A stretch of DNA of 64,000 nt from Streptomyces albospinus (GCF_014648695.1 NZ_BMRP01000021.1:1-64000), one strand, 5' to 3'; numbered from the stretch's first letter, positions 52,129 through 61,268 are shown. The notes: a model not told the origin generated them from the sequence alone. Made by a program: numbers and translations.

Positions 52129-54801
52129 ATGAGCGAGCACCGTCGCAAACCGCCACAGCCGCAAGGTGGCGGACGTGCCGCGGCCAGACGTGCCGCACAG
52201 CAGCCATCAGGGCGGCGTACTGCCGCTCCGCATGACGCTGTTACTGGTTCTTTGCCCCAGTCCCCCCAGGACCGGCCGCCCGGAGGGCGTGCCGAGGCCC
52301 GGCGGGCTGCGCAGCGCGGCGGTGGACGGCGCCGGGCGCCCGACTCCGCGGCGATGGCCTCCGGAGGGGCCGCCGGCGGTTACGGCGGCGGTGGCCGTCG
52401 TGGCGGCGGAGGCGGTGGCGGAGGCGGTGGTGAAGGAGGCCGGGGGCGCGGTCGCGGTGGTGGAAATCCCGCCAAGAAGCGCTTCATTGACTATCCGCGT
52501 TCCAATCGCACCGGCTGGCGACGGTTTGTGCCGTCCTGGAAGCAGGTGGCCGGCATGTCCGTCGCGGTCTTCGGCCTGATCGTCGGCGCGGCCGGCGTCG
52601 GCCTCGCGCTGGTGCAGGTGCCGGACGAGAACAAGGCCGCCAAGTCGCAGAACAACGTCTACCTCTGGGCCGATGGCAAGGTCATGGCGCGTGACGGTGA
52701 GACAAACCGGCAGAACATCAACATAAGCGAAATCCCGCTGTCCATGCAGAACGCAGCGATCTCCGCGGAGAACGCCTCGTTCCGGACGGACTCCGGCGTG
52801 GACCCGCTGGGTATCCTCCGCGCCCTGGTCAACATGGCCAAGGGCGGCGACACCCAGGGTGGATCGACCATCACTCAGCAGTACGTGAAGAACGCGATGC
52901 TGAGCCAGGAGCAGACCATCTCCCGTAAGTTCAAGGAGCTGTTCATCTCCATCAAGGTCGGCTCGACGATGGACAAGCCTCTGATCTTGCAGGGGTACCT
53001 GAACACCAGCTACTTCGGTCGCGGTGCCTACGGCATCCAGGCGGCGGCCCAGGCGTACTACGGGAAGAACGCCTCCCAGCTGAAGCCGGACGAGGGCGCG
53101 TTCCTGGCGTCCCTGCTCAAGGGCGCGAACCTCTACGACCCTGCGGGCGGCACCGGCCCCGGCGCCACACCCGAGCAGAACACCCAGCGCGTCAAGGCCC
53201 GGTGGTCCTGGATCCTCGACCGCGAGGTGGACAACCACCTCCTGTCGAAGGCAGAGCGGGCCACCTACACGAAGTTCCCGACGCCCAAGGCGCCGAAGCC
53301 GGTGGCCAGCAAGAGCGGCCAGATCGGGTACTTGATCGACGTAGCCAAGAAGTACGTGCTCAAGGAGGGGCACATCAGCGAGGCCCTGTTCGACAAGGGC
53401 GGCTACACGATCCAGACGACCTTCGACGAGAAGAAGACCAGCGAGCTGGCAGCCGCGGTGCAGAAGGTCGACAAGCACTACATCGACCCGACGAAGCGGC
53501 CGGAAAAGGACAAGTACGTCCAGTTCGGTGGCGCCTCCGTGGTGCCGGGAGACGGCAGGATCGTCGCGTTGTACGGCGGTGACGGCTACGACAAGGGCCA
53601 CTTCAGCAACAACGCCGACACCTACGGTGTGCCGGTCGGCTCGACCTGGAAGCCGTTCGTGCTCGCCGCGGCGATGAAGTACGGGACGGTCGCGCACAGC
53701 GGCACGCCGGTCTCGCCGGACAGCAAGTACAACGGCGATGACCATCTCAAGGTGAAGAACCCGGACGGTACGTTCGTGCTGAAGAAGGACAACTCGCCCT
53801 TTTATCAGGTCAACGAGAGCAACTACCCCTGGGGCTACATCACCTTGCGGAAGGCGATGGAGCAGTCCGTCAACACCCCGTATGTCCAGCTCGGCATGGA
53901 TGTCGGCATGGACAAGGTGAAGGAGATGGCGCAGGCCGCGGGGATCGCGCCGGGCAGCTTCGACAAGAACCTCAACCCGTCCTTCGCACTGGGCACCTCC
54001 ACGCCGAGCGCGATTCGTATGGCCGACGCCTACGGCACCTTCGCCGCCTCCGGTACGAGCGTGGAGCCGTATTCGGTGATCAAGGTGATGTCCGAAGGCA
54101 AGGATCTGCCGGGCTTCGACAAGCCCAAGACCCAGACGGCGATGGACGCCAACATCGCCAACAACGTCACCGACGTGCTGAAGAACGTGATCCAGAACGG
54201 CACCGCGACAACGGCCAAGAAGCTGGGGATGCCGGCCGCCGGCAAGACCGGTACCACCGACGAGAACAAGTCGGCCTGGTTCGTCGGCTACACCAAGCAG
54301 CTCTCGACGGCCATCACCATGTTCCGTGAGGACGCGCAGAACCCCCGTCAGCTGTCCATGAACGGTGTCGGCGGCTTCGACTCGATCCACGGTGGCGCGC
54401 TGCCGACCGAGGTGTGGACCGAGTACATGCTCCAGGCGATGCAGGGCGTCACCCCGCAGGACTTCCCGCCCGCCACGCCGATCGGGCAGGTGCAGAACGA
54501 GCTGGGGATGCCCTCTCCGACCCCGACCCCGACGCCGAGCGCCACGCCGTCGGTGACTCCGTCCGGTACGCCCAGCCAGTCCGCGTCCCCGACGAATTCC
54601 CCGACCCCCACCCCGACCAAGCAGTGCTCTCCGTGGGACTTCCACTGCAAGCACAACGGTGGGAACGGCGGGGCAAACGGCGGCGGGCCGGGCGGCGGCA
54701 ACGGCGGCAACGGCGGCAACGGCGGTACGAGTCCGACACCTGACCCGACGAGCGGTGGGAACACCGGAGGAGGCATCTTCGGCGGACCCACCGGCGGCTA
54801 G
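52129..54801 (+). CDS. class A penicillin-binding protein (transglycosylase/transpeptidase)
   Basis: 890-residue bifunctional peptidoglycan synthase. The N-terminus is basic and Gly-rich with a run of ten glycines. The membrane anchor is at about residues 140-162. The GT51 domain has Glu214 in SAENASFRTDSGVDP and GGSTITQQYVKN. The transpeptidase domain has Ser505-x-x-Lys508 (STWK), Ser580-x-Asn582 (SVN) and Lys706-Thr-Gly (KTGTT). The C-terminal ~120 residues are Pro/Thr/Ser then Gly/Asn repeats. It faces the PadR gene divergently and ends at a pair of parS sites. Confidence 0.95.
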   Translation: MSEHRRKPPQPQGGGRAAARRAAQQPSGRRTAAPHDAVTGSLPQSPQDRPPGGRAEARRAAQRGGGRRRAPDSAAMASGGAAGGYGGGGRRGGGGGGGGGGEGGRGRGRGGGNPAKKRFIDYPRSNRTGWRRFVPSWKQVAGMSVAVFGLIVGAAGVGLALVQVPDENKAAKSQNNVYLWADGKVMARDGETNRQNINISEIPLSMQNAAISAENASFRTDSGVDPLGILRALVNMAKGGDTQGGSTITQQYVKNAMLSQEQTISRKFKELFISIKVGSTMDKPLILQGYLNTSYFGRGAYGIQAAAQAYYGKNASQLKPDEGAFLASLLKGANLYDPAGGTGPGATPEQNTQRVKARWSWILDREVDNHLLSKAERATYTKFPTPKAPKPVASKSGQIGYLIDVAKKYVLKEGHISEALFDKGGYTIQTTFDEKKTSELAAAVQKVDKHYIDPTKRPEKDKYVQFGGASVVPGDGRIVALYGGDGYDKGHFSNNADTYGVPVGSTWKPFVLAAAMKYGTVAHSGTPVSPDSKYNGDDHLKVKNPDGTFVLKKDNSPFYQVNESNYPWGYITLRKAMEQSVNTPYVQLGMDVGMDKVKEMAQAAGIAPGSFDKNLNPSFALGTSTPSAIRMADAYGTFAASGTSVEPYSVIKVMSEGKDLPGFDKPKTQTAMDANIANNVTDVLKNVIQNGTATTAKKLGMPAAGKTGTTDENKSAWFVGYTKQLSTAITMFREDAQNPRQLSMNGVGGFDSIHGGALPTEVWTEYMLQAMQGVTPQDFPPATPIGQVQNELGMPSPTPTPTPSATPSVTPSGTPSQSASPTNSPTPTPTKQCSPWDFHCKHNGGNGGANGGGPGGGNGGNGGNGGTSPTPDPTSGGNTGGGIFGGPTGG

Positions 54802-54812
54802 GACCACTGCTC

Positions 54813-54826
54813 GTTTCACGTGAAAC
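54813..54826. promoter_or_regulatory. parS: parS site after the PBP gene
   Basis: Perfect site, 12 bp after the stop codon. Confidence 0.95.
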
Positions 54827-54833
54827 GGCGCTC

Positions 54834-54847
54834 GTTTCACGTGAAAC
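54834..54847. promoter_or_regulatory. parS: parS site after the PBP gene
   Basis: Perfect site 21 bp (two helical turns) from its partner, so both lie on the same face of the DNA. Confidence 0.95.
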
Positions 54848-54856
54848 ACGGCTCCA

Positions 54857-54894
54857 CGAAGCCCCCGACCCGGTGCGACCGGGCGGGGGCTTCG
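54857..54894 (+). terminator. terminator of the PBP gene
   Basis: cgaagccccc…gggggcttcg with an inner cccggt/accggg stem, placed between the parS pair and the next gene. Confidence 0.75.
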
Positions 54895-54931
54895 TCGTGT
54901 TCGTCCCATGCGTGTACGGCAGGATGGGGCC

Positions 54932-56413
54932 ATGACGAGCCTGCGACAGGACGAGCCGGTACGGCCGACGCAACGGGATGAGGTGGCGGCGGCCGGCAGC
55001 GAGCTGATCGGAGGGCCGATCGGCCGGCGGGCGCTGCTGGGGGCGCACTGGATGACGCCGGTGCGGTTCATCGCGCTCGTCGCCATCGGTATGTTCGCGC
55101 TCGGCATGGTGCAGAAGCTGCCCTGCTACAACGGCGGTTGGTTCTTCGGCGCCACCAGCCAGTACGTCCACGCCTGCTACTCCGATATCCCCCATCTCTA
55201 TACCGGACGGGGCTTCGCCGACGGGCTGATCCCGTACTTCGACCGGTTGCCGGGCGATATGCAGTATCTGGAATACCCGGTACTGACCGGCGTCTTCATG
55301 GAGGTCGCCTCCTGGATGACGCCGCACAGCGGGGCGATCCAGGGCCGCGAACAGATCTACTGGCTGGTCAACGCCGGGATGCTGATGGTCTGCGCCGCCG
55401 TCATCGCGGTGTGTGTGGCGCGTACCCACCGGCGGCGCCCCTGGGACGGCCTGTTGGTGGCCCTGGCCCCCGCCTTCGCCCTCACCGCCACCATCAACTG
55501 GGACCTGCTGGCGGTCGCCCTGACCGCCGCCGGGATGCTGATGTGGGCACGCAGCCGCCCGTTGGCGGCCGGCGTCCTGATCGGGCTGGCGACGGCGGCG
55601 AAGCTCTACCCCGTCCTGCTGCTGGGGCCGCTGCTGGTGCTCTGCTGGCGCGCCGGAGCCTGGCGCGCGTACGGGAGGGCTGTCATCGGCGCGGTGGCGT
55701 CGTGGCTGGTGGTGAACCTGCCGGTGATGATCATGCATGACGCGTCCGGATTCCATATCCGGGAGGGCTGGGCGAAGTTCTACACCTTCAGCCAGGAGCG
55801 GCCCATCGACTTCGGTTCTGTCTGGCTGCTGATCTCGCAGCGCACCGGGAACCCCCTGGAGGACGCCAACCTCTACGCGACCGTGCTGATGATCCTCGGC
55901 TGCGGCGGCATCGCGCTGCTGACGTTCTACGCGCCCCGCCGGCCGCGCTTCGCCCAGCTCGCGTTCCTCGTCGTCGCGCTGTTCATCCTCACCAACAAGG
56001 TCTACTCGCCGCAGTATGTGCTGTGGCTGATCCCGCTCGCCGCACTGGCCCGGCCGCGCTGGCGGGACTTCCTGATCTGGCAGGCGGGCGAGATCATGTA
56101 CTTCCTCGGGATCTGGATGTACCTCGCCTACACCGGCAGCGGCGACAAACACCAGGGGCTGCCGCCGGAGGGCTACCAACTGGCCATCGCCCTCCACCTG
56201 TTGGCCACCCTCTACCTGTGCGCGGTGGTCGTCCGTGACATCCTGATGCCGGAGCGGGACGTGGTCCGCAGGGACGGGGACGACGACCCGTCAGGGGGCG
56301 TCCTGGACCGGAGCCCCGATGTGGTCGTGCTCGGGCGGGCGTATCACGCGCCGCGCCACGCGGTGCACTTCGAGGGGGCGCCGCGGGTGCGCTGGGGCGT
56401 CGTACGGGACTGA
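54932..56413 (+). CDS. GT87 family mannosyltransferase-like membrane protein
   Basis: 493 residues from the ATG at 54932 (MTSLRQDEPVRPTQRDE). About 10-11 membrane segments. The large first extracytoplasmic loop carries IPHLYTGRGFADGLIPYFDR and YLEYPVLTGVFME, patterns of polyprenol-phosphate-mannose-dependent GT87 transferases. Later motifs include ATAAKLYPVLLLGPLL and FILTNKVYSPQYVLWLIPL. It probably adds mannose outside the membrane to an envelope glycan or protein; the acceptor is unknown. Confidence 0.87.
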   Translation: MTSLRQDEPVRPTQRDEVAAAGSELIGGPIGRRALLGAHWMTPVRFIALVAIGMFALGMVQKLPCYNGGWFFGATSQYVHACYSDIPHLYTGRGFADGLIPYFDRLPGDMQYLEYPVLTGVFMEVASWMTPHSGAIQGREQIYWLVNAGMLMVCAAVIAVCVARTHRRRPWDGLLVALAPAFALTATINWDLLAVALTAAGMLMWARSRPLAAGVLIGLATAAKLYPVLLLGPLLVLCWRAGAWRAYGRAVIGAVASWLVVNLPVMIMHDASGFHIREGWAKFYTFSQERPIDFGSVWLLISQRTGNPLEDANLYATVLMILGCGGIALLTFYAPRRPRFAQLAFLVVALFILTNKVYSPQYVLWLIPLAALARPRWRDFLIWQAGEIMYFLGIWMYLAYTGSGDKHQGLPPEGYQLAIALHLLATLYLCAVVVRDILMPERDVVRRDGDDDPSGGVLDRSPDVVVLGRAYHAPRHAVHFEGAPRVRWGVVRD

Positions 56414-56434
56414 CCCGCCGGCGGACGCACAACA

Positions 56435-56475
56435 AGGGCCCCGTGCCGCGGAGTTGACCGGCGGCACCGGGCCCT
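56435..56475. terminator. bidirectional terminator between GT87 and racemase genes
   Basis: agggcccc-gtgccgc and gcggcac-cgggccct arms (with small bulge) between convergent stops. Confidence 0.65.
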
Positions 56476-56504
56476 GGTGCGGGTGTGTGAGGGATCCGGC
56501 CGGA

Positions 56505-57536
56505 TCAGCGGTCCACCATGCGGTCGTACTGGGTGGTGGTGTGCCGCAGGTGGGCCACCAGCTCCTCGCCGACCTTCGGCTCGGGGGCGTCCCCCGGGAC
56601 GAACAGGATCGACACCTGCATGTGCGGGGGCTCCGCGAACCAGCGCTGCTTCCCGGCCCATACGTACGGCGCGAGGTTGCGGTTGACGGTCGCCAGACCG
56701 GCCCGGGCAACGCCCTTCGCGCGCGGCATCACGCCGTGCAGCGCCTTGGGCGACTCCAGGCCGACGCCGTGCGAGGTGCCCCCCGCCACGACCACCAAGT
56801 AGCCGTCCGATGCCGCCCTTTGCTGGCGGTAGCCGAACCGGTCGCCCTTCTTGACGGCCGTGACGTCGAGGACCGAGCCGCGGTACTCGGTGGCTTCATG
56901 GTCGCCCAGCCACAGCCGCGTGCCGATCCGCGCGCGGAAGCGGGTCTGCGGGAACTGCTGCTGGAGACGGGTGAGTTCGTCGGCCTTCAGGTGGCTGACG
57001 AACATGGTGTGCAGCGGGAGACGCGCGGCGCGCAGCCGGTCCATCCAGCCGATGACCTCTTCCACCGAGTCGGAGCCGTCGGTGCGGTCCAGCGGGAGGT
57101 GGATCGCGAAGCCCTCCAGCCGGACGTCCTCGATGGCCGCGGCCAGCTTCGGCAGGTCCTCCGGCAGGACGCCGTGCCGCTTCATGCTGCTCATGACCTC
57201 GATGACGACCCGGGCGCCGACCAGTCCGCCCACGCCCTCGACCGAGGAGACCGAGCGGATCGCCCGGTCGGGCAACGGCACCGGCTCCTCGCCGTGCCGG
57301 AACGGGGTCAGAACGAGCAGGTCGCCGCTGAAGAAGTCCTTGATACGGGCCGCTTCGTAGGTCGTACCGACCGCGAGGATGTCGGAGCCGAGCCGGGTGG
57401 CCTCATCGGCGAGACGCTCGTGGCCGAAGCCGTAGCCGTTGCCTTTGCAGACCGGGACCAGCCCGGGAAACTGCTGGAGAACGCTCTGCTGATGCGCCCG
57501 CCAGCGCGCGGTGTCGACGTAGAGGGTGAGCGCCAT
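56505..57536 (-). CDS. alanine racemase-like PLP enzyme
   Basis: 343 residues from the ATG at 57536 (MALTLYVDTARWRAHQ). The PLP lysine is Lys31 in PVCKGNGYGFG, the alanine-racemase N-terminal barrel signature. MVMSSMKRHGVLPEDL-like sequence (EVMSSMKRHGV) and HTMFVSHLKADE fit the barrel. The C-terminal part is a shorter, divergent version of the Alr beta domain. The next gene, 64 bp downstream, is femX, so a role in peptidoglycan stem or bridge precursors is likely; the substrate is inferred, not shown. Confidence 0.82.
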   Translation of the reverse strand: MALTLYVDTARWRAHQQSVLQQFPGLVPVCKGNGYGFGHERLADEATRLGSDILAVGTTYEAARIKDFFSGDLLVLTPFRHGEEPVPLPDRAIRSVSSVEGVGGLVGARVVIEVMSSMKRHGVLPEDLPKLAAAIEDVRLEGFAIHLPLDRTDGSDSVEEVIGWMDRLRAARLPLHTMFVSHLKADELTRLQQQFPQTRFRARIGTRLWLGDHEATEYRGSVLDVTAVKKGDRFGYRQQRAASDGYLVVVAGGTSHGVGLESPKALHGVMPRAKGVARAGLATVNRNLAPYVWAGKQRWFAEPPHMQVSILFVPGDAPEPKVGEELVAHLRHTTTQYDRMVDR

Positions 57537-57600
57537 GGCCGGCCCGGAACCTTTCTCGTGGCTGGGGTATGTCAGGGGTACGAACGGTGCGGTGGAGCGG

Positions 57601-58719
57601 TCAGCGCCGCGACATGTAGATGTCGAGCGCCTTGTGCAGCAGCTTGTTGAGCGGGAAGTCCCATTCGCCGAGGTACTCCGCCGCCTGCCCACCCGTGCCG
57701 ACCTTGAACTGGATCAGGCCGAAGAGGTGGTCGTTCTCGTCCAGCGAGTCGCTGATGCCGCGGAGGTCGTAGACGCTGGCGCCGAGCGCATAGGAGTCCT
57801 GGAGCATCCGCCACTGCATGGCGTTGGAAGGGCGGACCTCACGGCCGATGTTGTCCGAGGCGCCGTAGGAGTACCAGACGTGGCCGCCGACGACGAGCAT
57901 CGTCGCGGCCGAGAGGTTCACGCCGTCGTGGCGGGCGAAGTAGAGCCGCATGCGGTTGGGATCCTCGGAGTTGAGGGCCGTCCACATGCGCTGGAAGTAG
58001 CCGAGCGGCCGGGGCCGGAAGCGGTCGCGCTCCGCGGTGATCTCGTACAGCCGCTGCCATTCGGCGAGGTCGTCGTAGCCGCCCTGGACGACCTCGACCC
58101 CGGCCTTCTCGGCCTTCTTGATGTTGCGGCGCCACAGCTGGTTGAAGCCCTTGTGGACCTCCTCCAGCGAGCGGTCGGCGAGCGGCACCTGGAAGACGTA
58201 GCGGGGCTGCACATCGCCGAAGCCGGCACCGCCGTCCTCGCCCTGCTGCCAGCCCATGCGGCGCAGCCGGTCGGCGACCTCGAAGGCGCGCGGCTCGATG
58301 TGGGTGGCCTCGATGTCCCGCAGGCGCTTGACGTCCGGGCTCTGGATGCCGGACTTGATCGCGGCGGAGTCCCAACGCCGGATGATGACCGGCGGACCCA
58401 TCTTCACGGAGAAGGCGCCCTGCTGCTTGAGGTGGCTGAGCATCGGCTGCAACCAGTCCTCCAGATTCGGCGCGAACCAGTTGATGACCGGGCCCTCGGG
58501 GAGGTACGCCAGGTAGCGCTTGATCTTGGGCAGCTGGCGGTAGAGGACCAGGCCGGCGCCGACCAGCTGGCCGGTGGCGTCGAACCAGCCCAGGCTCTCC
58601 GAACGCCACTCGGCCTTCACGTCCGCCCAGGCCGGGACCTGCATGTGGCTCGCCGCGGGCAGGCTCTGGATGTATGCCAGATGCTGCTCTCGGCTGATGG
58701 TCCTCAGGGTCAGGCTCAT
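57601..58719 (-). CDS. femX: FemX-type peptidoglycan bridge aminoacyltransferase
   Basis: 372-residue Fem-family enzyme that uses aminoacyl-tRNA to add glycine to lipid II; S. coelicolor has glycine bridges on LL-diaminopimelate. The two GNAT-like halves are visible (AWADVKAEWRSESLGWFD with VGAGLVLYRQLPKIKRYLAYLPEG; then RWRNIKKA-like WRRNIKKAEKAG). The C-terminal YDLRGISDSLDENDHLFGLI and FKVGTGGQAAEYLGEWDFPL are typical. The gene precedes the racemase-like gene on the same strand. Note FemX here is upstream in transcription order. Confidence 0.92.
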   Translation of the reverse strand: MSLTLRTISREQHLAYIQSLPAASHMQVPAWADVKAEWRSESLGWFDATGQLVGAGLVLYRQLPKIKRYLAYLPEGPVINWFAPNLEDWLQPMLSHLKQQGAFSVKMGPPVIIRRWDSAAIKSGIQSPDVKRLRDIEATHIEPRAFEVADRLRRMGWQQGEDGGAGFGDVQPRYVFQVPLADRSLEEVHKGFNQLWRRNIKKAEKAGVEVVQGGYDDLAEWQRLYEITAERDRFRPRPLGYFQRMWTALNSEDPNRMRLYFARHDGVNLSAATMLVVGGHVWYSYGASDNIGREVRPSNAMQWRMLQDSYALGASVYDLRGISDSLDENDHLFGLIQFKVGTGGQAAEYLGEWDFPLNKLLHKALDIYMSRR

Positions 58720-58850
58720 GCGGGGCGCTCCTCGGCTGGTGTGTCCCCTTGGTCGGGGCTCCGGCTCTCGCGCCGAAGCCTACTGTGACCGGGGAGCACC
58801 CCGTCTGGGCCGTACGGGGCCGGGCCCCGTATGCCGCAGTGCGGCGGCGC

Positions 58851-59168
58851 CTAGCCGATGACGCCGCCGAAGAGGCCGCCGTGTGCCAGGCCGATGTAGA
58901 AGCCCAGGGCGGCTGCCCCGAGCCCGATGATCAACAGGAAGCGTTCACCCGTCGTCGACGAGATGAACTGGCCCCAGAGACCCGTTCCGATTCCGATCAG
59001 GCCCACCCAGGAGCTGACCAGGTGCAGGCTGGGCGAGAGAGTGGTGAGGACGGCGATCACACCGAGGAGGAGGGTGGTGACCGCGAGAGTGTTCTCGACG
59101 GGATGGGATTCGCCGTCGCTGTTGAGAAGCGCGAGCAGGTTCCGCTGGGTCCGTGCTGCCTGTGCCAT
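58851..59168 (-). CDS. small multi-pass membrane protein, unknown
   Basis: 105 residues starting MAQAARTQRNLLALLNSDGE. Three hydrophobic segments at about 28-46, 50-66 and 78-100. Short and Gly-rich at the end (AHGGLFGGVIG). No function recognised. It is divergent from rpsF across 230 bp and lies next to femX on the same strand. Confidence 0.75.
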   Translation of the reverse strand: MAQAARTQRNLLALLNSDGESHPVENTLAVTTLLLGVIAVLTTLSPSLHLVSSWVGLIGIGTGLWGQFISSTTGERFLLIIGLGAAALGFYIGLAHGGLFGGVIG

Positions 59169-59398
59169 ACGGCACCTCCGACTGGACAGGGCGGCGCACT
59201 GTAACGCCGCTCACACCCGTTGTGTTCCAGATTGCGGGGTGCGGCGGTCGGATTTCAACCGGAAGCTCGGAGGCAGGTACTCTGTACGGTCTGCGCCCAT
59301 GTCTGCCCGGATACCCCGGCGGGCCGGCGCGGAACGCATTACGACCCTCCTGCCACGGAACGACCGTGGCCGCTGAGTCCAAAGGAGGTGGGTTCCAC

Positions 59399-59689
59399 AT
59401 GCGTCACTACGAGGTGATGGTCATCCTCGACCCCGATCTTGAGGAGCGCGCTGTCTCCCCGCTGATCGAGAACTTCCTCTCCGTCGTCCGCGAGGGCAAC
59501 GGAAAGGTCGAAAAGGTCGACACCTGGGGCCGTCGTCGTCTCTCGTACGAGATCAACAAGAAGCCCGAGGGCATCTACTCGGTCATCGACCTTCAGGCCG
59601 AGCCTGCGGTCGTCAAGGAGCTCGACCGTCAGATGAACCTGAACGAGTCGGTCCTCCGGACCAAGGTCCTCCGTCCCGAGACCCACTGA
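59399..59689 (+). CDS. rpsF: 30S ribosomal protein S6
   Basis: 96 residues from the ATG at 59399 (MRHYEVMVILDPDLEER), with aaaggaggtg upstream. The S6 fold pattern GKVEKVDTWGRRRLSYEINK is clear. The frame upstream is not coding. It heads the rpsF-ssb-rpsR-rplI operon. Confidence 0.98.
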   Translation: MRHYEVMVILDPDLEERAVSPLIENFLSVVREGNGKVEKVDTWGRRRLSYEINKKPEGIYSVIDLQAEPAVVKELDRQMNLNESVLRTKVLRPETH

Positions 59690-59771
59690 GCGCGTCAGCG
59701 CCCAGCGGTAACCGGGTTCGAGTAGCAGCAACACCAGCAGCCAGCAGCACACCCGCCGAGAGGTTCCCCTA

Positions 59772-60359
59772 ATGGCAGGCGAGACCGTCATCACGGTTGT
59801 CGGCAATCTTGTCGACGACCCCGAGCTGCGCTTCACCCCGTCCGGTGCGGCGGTCGCGAAGTTCCGCGTCGCGTCCACTCCCCGCACCTTCGACCGCCAG
59901 ACCAACGAGTGGAAGGACGGCGAGAGCCTGTTCCTGACCTGCTCGGTGTGGCGTCAGGCGGCGGAGAACGTCGCCGAGTCCCTGACGCGGGGTACCCGCG
60001 TGGTCGTCCAGGGCCGCCTCAAGCAGCGGTCGTACGAGGACCGCGAGGGCGTGAAGCGCACGGTCTACGAGCTCGACGTCGAGGAAGTGGGCGCGAGCCT
60101 GAAGAACGCCACGGCCAAGATCACCAAGACCGGCGGTCGTGGTGGCCAGGGCGGCGGCGGCTTCGGCGGCGGTCAGCAGGGCGGTGGCCAGGGTGGCGGC
60201 GGCTGGGGCGGCGGCCCCGGCGGCGGCCAGCAGGGCGGCGGCGGTGCGCCCGCCGACGACCCGTGGGCGACCAGCGGTCCTGCCGGCGGTGGCCAGCAGG
60301 GTGGCGGTAGCTGGGGCGGTAGCTCCGGCGGTGGCTACTCGGACGAGCCGCCCTTCTAG
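59772..60359 (+). CDS. ssb: single-stranded DNA-binding protein
   Basis: 195 residues. The OB fold opens MAGETVITVVGNLVDDPELRF and runs to about residue 110 (LKNATAKITKT). A long Gly/Gln-rich linker leads to the acidic tip YSDEPPF, the tail that recruits repair and replication partners. It sits between rpsF and rpsR as in most bacteria. Two parS sites follow before rpsR. Confidence 0.97.
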   Translation: MAGETVITVVGNLVDDPELRFTPSGAAVAKFRVASTPRTFDRQTNEWKDGESLFLTCSVWRQAAENVAESLTRGTRVVVQGRLKQRSYEDREGVKRTVYELDVEEVGASLKNATAKITKTGGRGGQGGGGFGGGQQGGGQGGGGWGGGPGGGQQGGGGAPADDPWATSGPAGGGQQGGGSWGGSSGGGYSDEPPF

Positions 60360-60387
60360 GTCCGTACAGCCGATCCGGTTCCACGGT

Positions 60388-60401
60388 GTTTCACGTGAAA
60401 C
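60388..60401. promoter_or_regulatory. parS: parS site between ssb and rpsR
   Basis: Perfect site inside the rpsF-rplI operon, 28 bp after the ssb stop. Confidence 0.95.
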
Positions 60402-60406
60402 CGCGC

Positions 60407-60420
60407 GTTTCACGTGAAAC
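60407..60420. promoter_or_regulatory. parS: parS site between ssb and rpsR
   Basis: Perfect site only 19 bp from the previous one, the tightest pair in the window, and the last parS seen to the right. Confidence 0.95.
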
Positions 60421-60487
60421 GGCGACCGGAGCGGCCGGGGCCTTGAGGGCGTCAGCACATACTTCTTGAACTTACTGGAGAGAGACA

Positions 60488-60724
60488 ATGGCGAAGCCGC
60501 CTGCTCGCAAGCCTAAGAAGAAGGTTTGCGTGTTCTGCAAGGAGAAGATCTCCTACGTCGACTACAAGGACACGAACCTGCTGCGGAAGTTCATCTCCGA
60601 CCGCGGCAAGATCCGTGCCCGCCGGGTGACCGGTAACTGCACTCAGCACCAGCGTGACGTCGCCACGGCCGTGAAGAACAGCCGTGAGATGGCGCTGCTG
60701 CCCTACACGTCCACCGCGCGATAA
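60488..60724 (+). CDS. rpsR: 30S ribosomal protein S18 (zinc-binding form)
   Basis: 78 residues (MAKPPARKPKKKVCVFCKEK…). It keeps CxxC near residue 15-18 and a third cysteine with histidine (GNCTQHQ), so this is the zinc-binding version. Many actinobacteria have a second, cysteine-free S18 under zinc control elsewhere. Ribosome site gagaga precedes the ATG. Confidence 0.97.
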   Translation: MAKPPARKPKKKVCVFCKEKISYVDYKDTNLLRKFISDRGKIRARRVTGNCTQHQRDVATAVKNSREMALLPYTSTAR

Positions 60725-60742
60725 GGGAAGGGTGACCGACTC

Positions 60743-61189
60743 ATGAAGATCATCCTCACCCACGAGGTCTCCGGCCTCGGCACCGCCGGTGACGTCGTTG
60801 ACGTCAAGGACGGGTATGCCCGTAACTACCTGGTTCCGCGTGGTTTCGCGATCCGCTGGACCAAGGGTGGCGAGAAGGACGTCGAGCAGATCCGCCGCGG
60901 TCGCAAGATCCGCGAGATCGCCACGATCGAGCAGGCCAACGAGGTCAAGGCTCAGCTCGAGGGCGTCAACGTGAAGCTGGCCGTTCGCGCCGGCGACGCG
61001 GGCCGCCTGTTCGGCTCCGTCACCCCGGCCGACGTCGCCTCGGCGATCAAGGCTGCCGGTGGCCCGGACGTCGACAAGCGCCGTGTCGAGCTCGGCTCGC
61101 CGATCAAGACCCTGGGCGCGCACCAGGTCTCCGTGCGTCTGCACGCCGAGGTCGTCGCGAAGCTCGGCGTCGAGGTCGTCGCCGCGTAA
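60743..61189 (+). CDS. rplI: 50S ribosomal protein L9
   Basis: 148 residues. The N-terminal domain MKIILTHEVSGLGTAGDVVD with KDGYARNYLVPRGFA is diagnostic. The connecting helix (residues ~45-75) and the C-terminal RNA-binding domain follow. It ends the operon 23 bp before a strong hairpin. Confidence 0.98.
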   Translation: MKIILTHEVSGLGTAGDVVDVKDGYARNYLVPRGFAIRWTKGGEKDVEQIRRGRKIREIATIEQANEVKAQLEGVNVKLAVRAGDAGRLFGSVTPADVASAIKAAGGPDVDKRRVELGSPIKTLGAHQVSVRLHAEVVAKLGVEVVAA

Positions 61190-61211
61190 TCGCAGCACCG
61201 CAGCACAACGC

Positions 61212-61248
61212 CGAAGGGCCGTACCCCGTCACGGGGTACGGCCCTTCG
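61212..61248. terminator. terminator after rplI
   Basis: Perfect 18-bp arms (cgaagggccgtaccccgt and complement) with a one-base centre, between rplI and the convergent protease gene; serves both. Confidence 0.8.
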
Positions 61249-61268
61249 CCGTGCGCGGGAGGGCGGGG

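Noticed and set aside
52207..55107. 966-codon minus-strand frame opposite the PBP gene
   Set aside because: Antisense shadow; the PBP has complete catalytic motifs on the plus strand.
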